Assembly (NCBI GenBank): GCA_024234505.1
Contig: JACKOD010000003.1
Location: forward strand, 489,501 to 553,500
Origin: Hahellaceae bacterium
GTDB lineage: Bacteria; Pseudomonadota; Gammaproteobacteria; Pseudomonadales; Oleiphilaceae
Direction of reading: 5' to 3'
Length of the DNA: 64,000 nucleotides
Shown here: positions 59,207-64,000 of the stretch, in pieces
Layout of the letters: the number at the start of each line of letters is the position of its first letter
Numbering within the stretch: the first letter of the stretch is position 1
Position numbers and translations under genes: made by a program
Notes under the pieces: model-generated
Databases searched by the model: none
The model's input: the letters and a program-made list of their open reading frames with translations, nothing else
What the model was told of the DNA's origin: nothing

Positions 59207-62200
59207 TCAGGCCGGATCGTAAGCGAGGTTAGGGGAAAGCCAGCGCTCAGCCTGTTGCAAGCTGATGCCTTTTCGCTGCGCGTAAGATTCGACCTGATCT
59301 TTGGTGATCTTACCGACCGCAAAATATTTTGCATCAGGATGGGCAAAATAGAATCCACTGACCGCCGCGGCAGGAAGCATCGCAAAATGTTCGGTTAACT
59401 GCATGCCTGCGTTCTCTGGCGCGTTGAGCAAACTAAACAGGGTCGCTTTTTCGGTGTGATCCGGGCAAGCAGGGTAGCCGGGCGCAGGGCGAATGCCCTG
59501 ATACTGCTCCTTAATCAAGGAGGTGTTGTCGAGCGCTTCATCTTTGGCATAGCCCCAGAATTCCTTTCGGACACGTTCATGCATGCGCTCGGCAAAGGCT
59601 TCGGCCAGTCGGTCTGCTAATGCTTTGACCATGATGGAACTATAGTCATCGTGAGCACTTTCGAACTTGCGTGCCAGTTCTTCAGCGCCAATACCTGCGG
59701 TGACGGCAAATCCACCGACATAGTCTTGAATTCCAGTGGCGGCAGGGGCAACAAAGTCTGCGAGTGCATGCTGGTACTCACCTTTTACGGCTTGCTGACG
59801 CAAGTGATGTAAATGTACGGAGCCCTGTTCCGTGTTCAGCTCGATATCGTCATCATTGATAGCGTTAGCTGGCCAGAAGGCGATAACGCCACGCGCTTGC
59901 AGCAATTTCTCATCAATAATGCGCTTAAGTAATGCCTGGGCATCGTTGAACAGATTGGTTGCCGCCTCGCCTACTTTTGCATCGCTGAGGATGTTTGGAT
60001 ATTTTCCGGCAAGATCCCATGCAATAAAGAACGGTGTCCAGTCGATATAAGGCACGAGTTCTTCAATTGGGTAATCATCAAAAGCTTTGGTGCCCAGAAA
60101 TGAGGGTGCAACAGGCTGGTAAGTGCTCCAATCAAATTTTGGCTTACGAGCGACGGCTTCTGCATAGGGCAGTAATGCCGCTGATTCGGTGCGGCTTTTA
60201 CGGCGTTCGCGAACTGCTTCATACTCGGTGCGTAGATTGCTTGCGAATTCTGTTTTCAGGGTATCGCTCAGCAGGGTGGTGGCAACACTGACGCTGCGCG
60301 ATGCATCTGTGACATAAACGGCAAGATCGTTTTTATACTGCGGTTCTATTTTAACGGCCGTATGCGCTTTAGATGTCGTTGCACCACCAATCATCAACGG
60401 AATATTAAAGCCCTCACGCTGCATTTCTTTGGCTACATGAACCATTTCATCCAGCGATGGCGTAATCAGACCACTCAGTCCGATGATGTCGACTTTTTCT
60501 TCTTTGGCGCGTTGCAGAATGGTTTCGCAAGGCACCATGACGCCCAGATCGACCACGTCAAAGTTGTTGCATTGCAGCACAACACCAACAATATTTTTAC
60601 CGATATCATGGACGTCACCTTTTACGGTGGCCATCAGTATCTTGCCTTTGCTGTGCGCACCCGGGCCTTTTTCTGCTTCGATATAAGGTACCAGATGGGC
60701 CACAGATTGCTTCATAACGCGAGCACTTTTTACGACTTGCGGAAGAAACATTTTACCGGCACCAAACAGGTCTCCGACCACGTTCATTCCGTCCATGAGC
60801 GGTCCTTCAATAACCTCTATCGGGCGATTGGCCTCCTGGCGGGCGATTTCTGTATCCTCTACGATGAAGGTCGTAATCCCTTTAACCAGCGCATGCTCCA
60901 GACGCTTGCGAACGGGCCATTGGCGCCAGGCAAGATCTTCTTCGGTTTTTTTGGCACCTTCACCCCGATATCGATCCGCGATTTCGAGTAAGCGGTCAGT
61001 GCTGTCTGCCCGGCGATTGAGTATGACATCCTCTACCAGATCTTTAAGTTCGGCCTCAATGTCGTCAAAGATGACCAGCTGTGCGGGGTTAACAATCCCC
61101 ATGTTCATGCCGGCTTGAATGGCGTAGTAGAGAAATACCGAGTGTATGGCCTCTCTGACGTGATCATTGCCACGGAAAGAGAAGGATACGTTGCTGACGC
61201 CACCCGAAACGCTTGCATAAGGAAGGTTCTGACGAATCCAGCGTGTGGCTTCAATAAAATCGACTGCGTAGTTGTTGTGCTCTTCGATACCAGTCGCTAC
61301 CGCAAATATATTCGGATCGAAAATAATATCCTGTGGCGGAAACCCGATTGACACCAGTACGTCATAAGAGCGTTTACATATTTCAATTTTACGCTCAAGC
61401 GTATCGGCCTGACCCGCCTCATCAAACGCCATGACAACGGCTGCAGCACCATAACGCATGCACCCTTTAGCTTTTGCAATGAATTCTTCTTCGCCTTCCT
61501 TCATTGAAATAGAGTTCACCACAGCTTTGCCCTGAATGCAGCGCAGGCCGGCTTCGATGACATCCCACTTTGAAGAGTCGACCATGATGGGGACGCGAGA
61601 AATATCGGGCTCGGAGGCGATAAGATTGAGGAATGTGACCATCGCCTCGCGTGAATCGAGCATCCCCTCATCCATATTAATGTCGATGACCTGGGCACCG
61701 TTCTCGACCTGATCTCTGGCAACACTCAACGCTTCGTCAAATTTCTCTTCTTTGATCAAGCGTAAAAACTTTTTGGAGCCCGTAACGTTGGTTCTTTCCC
61801 CTACGTTAATAAATAACGTTTCTTTCGTGGCAACAAAGGGTTCCAGGCCGGCCAAACGTAATGTGGGGGTAATGTCTGGAATGACTCTGGGCTTGATTGA
61901 GGACATTACATTGGCAATAGCCTGAATGTGAGCCGGAGTCGAGCCGCAACAACCGCCGATGATGTTGACAAATCCGTCATCTGCAAAGGATTTAACAATT
62001 TGAGCCATTTCGTCTGGTGTCTGGTCATACTCGCCAAACTCATTCGGCAGACCCGCATTGGGGTGGGCGCTAATATATACAGACGCTTTGTTGGATAACT
62101 CTTCGATGTAAGGGCGTAGCGCGTCGGCCCCCAGTGCACAGTTCAATCCGATTGACAGGGGACGGGCGTGTGCAACCGACAACCAGAAGGCCTCGGCAGT

Positions 62201-62890
62201 CTGGCCTGACAACGTTCGTCCGGAAGCATCGGTGATGGTTCCGGAAATCATAATGGGAAGTTCGATATTCTGATCTATAAAATATTGCTGAACTGCATAG
62301 ATGGCGGCTTTGGCGTTCAGGGTGTCGAAGATGGTTTCAATCAGGATGATATCGGCACCACCATCAACCAATCCTCGGGTAGCTTCGTAATAATTGTCGA
62401 CAAGCTGCTGAAATGAAACGTTACGATAGCCGGGATTGTTCACATCAGGAGAAATGGATGCGGTACGGGAGGTGGGGCCTATGACACCTGCTACAAAGCG
62501 CGGCTTTTCCGGGGTAAGTTGGGTATATTTTTCTGCGGCCCGACGTGCGACTTGAGTTGCGGCTACGTTTAGATCGTAAACAACGGACTCTAAACCGTAC
62601 TCACCCTGGGATACCCAGGTGGCATTAAATGTATTGGTCTCGATAATATCGGCGCCGGCAGCAAGATACTTGCAATGGATCTCTTCAATGATCTCCGGGC
62701 GCGTTAGACACAGGAGGTCATTGTTGCCTTTAAGATCGATGTGGTGTTCAGAAAATATTGAGCCACGATAATCCTGCTCCTGGAGTCCGTAGCCTTGAAT
62801 CATCGTCCCCATCGCGCCATCAAGAATCAGAATGCGTGACTGAATTGCTTGGTGAAGATTGGCGATGCGTTGTTCGCGATTTGTATTCAT
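59207..62890 (-). CDS. metH: Cobalamin-dependent methionine synthase
   Basis: 1227 residues, full length, with all domains in order: homocysteine-binding (1-330, zinc Cys in GGCCGSTPAHI), methyltetrahydrofolate-binding (about 350-620, NVGERTNVTGSKKFLRL), B12 domain with the cap and DVHDIGKNIVGVVL (axial His near residue 752), and the C-terminal S-adenosylmethionine reactivation domain (PAPGYPACPDHTEK). It makes methionine from homocysteine in the cytoplasm. ATG at 62890. The MATE gene follows immediately. No cobalamin or SAH riboswitch was found upstream. Confidence 0.97.
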   Translation of the reverse strand: MNTNREQRIANLHQAIQSRILILDGAMGTMIQGYGLQEQDYRGSIFSEHHIDLKGNNDLLCLTRPEIIEEIHCKYLAAGADIIETNTFNATWVSQGEYGLESVVYDLNVAATQVARRAAEKYTQLTPEKPRFVAGVIGPTSRTASISPDVNNPGYRNVSFQQLVDNYYEATRGLVDGGADIILIETIFDTLNAKAAIYAVQQYFIDQNIELPIMISGTITDASGRTLSGQTAEAFWLSVAHARPLSIGLNCALGADALRPYIEELSNKASVYISAHPNAGLPNEFGEYDQTPDEMAQIVKSFADDGFVNIIGGCCGSTPAHIQAIANVMSSIKPRVIPDITPTLRLAGLEPFVATKETLFINVGERTNVTGSKKFLRLIKEEKFDEALSVARDQVENGAQVIDINMDEGMLDSREAMVTFLNLIASEPDISRVPIMVDSSKWDVIEAGLRCIQGKAVVNSISMKEGEEEFIAKAKGCMRYGAAAVVMAFDEAGQADTLERKIEICKRSYDVLVSIGFPPQDIIFDPNIFAVATGIEEHNNYAVDFIEATRWIRQNLPYASVSGGVSNVSFSFRGNDHVREAIHSVFLYYAIQAGMNMGIVNPAQLVIFDDIEAELKDLVEDVILNRRADSTDRLLEIADRYRGEGAKKTEEDLAWRQWPVRKRLEHALVKGITTFIVEDTEIARQEANRPIEVIEGPLMDGMNVVGDLFGAGKMFLPQVVKSARVMKQSVAHLVPYIEAEKGPGAHSKGKILMATVKGDVHDIGKNIVGVVLQCNNFDVVDLGVMVPCETILQRAKEEKVDIIGLSGLITPSLDEMVHVAKEMQREGFNIPLMIGGATTSKAHTAVKIEPQYKNDLAVYVTDASRSVSVATTLLSDTLKTEFASNLRTEYEAVRERRKSRTESAALLPYAEAVARKPKFDWSTYQPVAPSFLGTKAFDDYPIEELVPYIDWTPFFIAWDLAGKYPNILSDAKVGEAATNLFNDAQALLKRIIDEKLLQARGVIAFWPANAINDDDIELNTEQGSVHLHHLRQQAVKGEYQHALADFVAPAATGIQDYVGGFAVTAGIGAEELARKFESAHDDYSSIMVKALADRLAEAFAERMHERVRKEFWGYAKDEALDNTSLIKEQYQGIRPAPGYPACPDHTEKATLFSLLNAPENAGMQLTEHFAMLPAAAVSGFYFAHPDAKYFAVGKITKDQVESYAQRKGISLQQAERWLSPNLAYDPA

Positions 62891-63220
62891 GATGCAGGAT
62901 TGCCTTTGAATTTACAGGATTTATGTCATGTTTTAAAAACGATGAGAGTTGGCTAAGTTCATTCGTCTCTCATTGCCTTTCATTGATGCGGTAAAACCCG
63001 CAATCATAGCAGAGGCTTCTACCAGAGTCTCTAGTTACGCGGGGAGGGTAAGTGTTTGGGATTGCAGTAAAAGGGGAATATTTGCCATGCCTCCGGGAAA
63101 CCAGCCTGCAAAAAATAAAACCAACCAATTTACTTAGGTATTTAACCTGAGCTGTACTTGTCTTAGAATGGAGGCAATATTCTATTTAAAGTCAAATTGT
63201 TGGGACAGGTTGGTAAAGAG
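62891..63220. other. Divergent metH/nfuA intergenic region
   Basis: 330 bases between metH (minus) and nfuA (plus), expected to hold both promoters. TGAGAG and CTCTCA form a weak 6-bp stem near 62944-62973. A 62-residue frame at 62949-63137 is not convincing. I see no riboswitch motif. Confidence 0.4.
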
Positions 63221-63802
63221 ATGGTAAAAATTTCCGATTCAGCGCAGAGCTATTTACTTCAGTTGCTTGAAAAGCAGGAGACTGAAGGTATGGGCGTTCG
63301 CATGTTCGTGACGCAGCCGGGTACCAAGCATGCAGAGACCTGTCTGGCTTATTGCAGACCAGATGAGCGTATTGCTACCGATGAAGCTGTAATCTTAAAC
63401 GGGTTTACACTTTATCTGGAAGAGAAAAGCCTACCTTTTCTGGAGGAAGCTGTTGTTGATTACAATACTGATAAAATGGGCGGGCAGCTTACGATTAAAG
63501 CGCCAAACGCAAAAACACCTAAAGTTGATGACAATTCGCCCTTACCTGACCGCATTAACTACATATTGGTCACTGATATTAATCCCGGATTGGCGTCTCA
63601 TGGCGGTGAGGTGAGTCTGGTTGATGTGATTGATGAGGGTATCGCCGTGCTGAAGTTCGGGGGTGGTTGTCAGGGATGTAGTGCGGTAAGTATTACCCTG
63701 AAAGAAGGGGTCGAGCGCAAGTTGATGGAGTCGATACCTGAGTTGAAGGGGGTTCGGGATGTAACTGATCACTCGCAAACTGATCACGCTTATTTTCGTT
63801 GA
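63221..63802 (+). CDS. nfuA: Fe-S biogenesis protein NfuA
   Basis: 193 residues (E. coli 191). An N-terminal A-type-like domain begins MVKISDSAQSYLLQLLEK and a C-terminal Nfu domain has the cluster-binding GGGCQGCSAVS with Cys150 and Cys153, ending in ELKGVRDVTDHSQTDHAYFR. Nfu dimers carry a 4Fe-4S cluster to target enzymes, and stress increases the need. The ATG at 63221 gives the standard start; a TTG at 63197 would add eight residues not in the family. Confidence 0.95.
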   Translation: MVKISDSAQSYLLQLLEKQETEGMGVRMFVTQPGTKHAETCLAYCRPDERIATDEAVILNGFTLYLEEKSLPFLEEAVVDYNTDKMGGQLTIKAPNAKTPKVDDNSPLPDRINYILVTDINPGLASHGGEVSLVDVIDEGIAVLKFGGGCQGCSAVSITLKEGVERKLMESIPELKGVRDVTDHSQTDHAYFR

Positions 63803-63837
63803 AAATAAATTCTATATAGTTTGCTCCTCTTAAATTT

Positions 63838-63876
63838 CTGCAAGGTTGGATTCGGCTCGATGATTCAACTTTGCAG
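63838..63876. repeat. 14-bp imperfect hairpin downstream of nfuA
   Basis: CTGCAAGGTTGGAT (63838-63851) pairs with ATTCAACTTTGCAG (63863-63876), with two G-T wobbles. It lies 35 bases after the stop; no T-run follows (AACAATTCCC), so it is an RNA hairpin candidate rather than a clear intrinsic terminator. A 12-bp palindrome TTTGTATACAAA follows at 63908-63919. Confidence 0.5.
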
Positions 63877-64000
63877 AACAATTCCCTGAAATGGAAAGTT
63901 TGTCACATTTGTATACAAAAAGTCCGATATTGAATACTAAATGGTACAAATGAACGATATTTATGATATTAATTTGCTTATAATCCTGATAATTCGACAG

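Noticed and set aside
60362..60991. 209-residue plus-strand frame inside metH
   Set aside because: Antisense to the B12 and folate domains of metH; composition (His/Phe/Arg-rich) shows it is a shadow.
62891..63070. Possible cobalamin or SAH riboswitch upstream of metH
   Set aside because: Looked for B12-box and SAH-aptamer patterns on the minus strand; none recognised, only weak short stems.
62949..63137. 62-residue plus-strand frame upstream of nfuA
   Set aside because: No ribosome site, no conserved pattern, in a divergent promoter region.

Overview
This window is an ordinary, densely coded chromosomal segment of a gammaproteobacterium, most likely a marine member of the Pseudomonadales/Oceanospirillales grade. 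The grounds are a complete Na+-NQR operon with its maturation factors, a PsrA-type regulator, an N-terminally extended GAPDH beside mfd, and gene neighbourhoods that recall Pseudomonas (psrA-nagZ-phosphorylase / csiV-mfd-gap / nqr-sthA; ppsR-ppsA-esterase-rraA; gltX-tRNA-Ala-tRNA-Glu). Genus cannot be assigned from the sequence alone. No phage, insertion sequence, CRISPR array or integron was seen.

Layout. 1-3.5 kb: tail of a periplasmic binding protein, a small membrane protein, a VF530-type DNA-binding protein, a hairpin-rich gap, an MDR oxidoreductase and an EamA exporter. 3.5-7.1 kb: CBS-pair protein, an unrecognised two-TM protein and an ammonium transporter behind a clear sigma-54 promoter with an NtrC site. 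7.1-13.4 kb: an orphan GspE/PilB ATPase divergent from psrA, followed by an L,D-transpeptidase, nagZ, an MscS channel and a nucleoside phosphorylase. 13.4-19.7 kb: mfd-csiV on the minus strand, divergent from gap. 20.3-29.1 kb: nqrABCDEF-apbE-nqrM, then sthA. 29.1-35.9 kb: minus-strand metabolic genes (GDPD, DAHP synthase, transaldolase, dusA, a DASS transporter, znuA with a Zur box). 35.9-38.5 kb: metallo-beta-lactamase hydrolase, gltX, tRNA-Ala and tRNA-Glu. 38.6-46 kb: a double PTPS-like protein, a PAS-GAF-PAS-GGDEF-EAL protein, a tail-anchored response regulator, a PEGA/MORN envelope protein and a small membrane protein. 46.1-55.6 kb: mgsA, an M16C peptidase, ppsR divergent from ppsA, an alpha/beta hydrolase, a Rossmann protein and rraA. 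55.6-63.8 kb: cysI-DUF934, a MATE transporter after metH, and nfuA.

How the genes work together. The largest unit is respiratory: NqrA-F pumps Na+, ApbE attaches FMN to NqrB and NqrC, NqrM helps build the iron centre, and SthA balances NADH and NADPH. NagZ, the L,D-transpeptidase and the CsiV-like protein concern peptidoglycan. PpsR/PpsA is a gluconeogenic enzyme with its regulator. CysI/DUF934, MetH and NfuA concern sulfur, methionine and Fe-S metabolism. Three transcriptional circuits are readable from DNA: NtrC/sigma-54 on amt, PsrA on itself, and Zur on znuA. The least explained part is 42.4-46 kb, where a response regulator ending in a membrane anchor lies directly downstream of a PEGA/MORN envelope protein.
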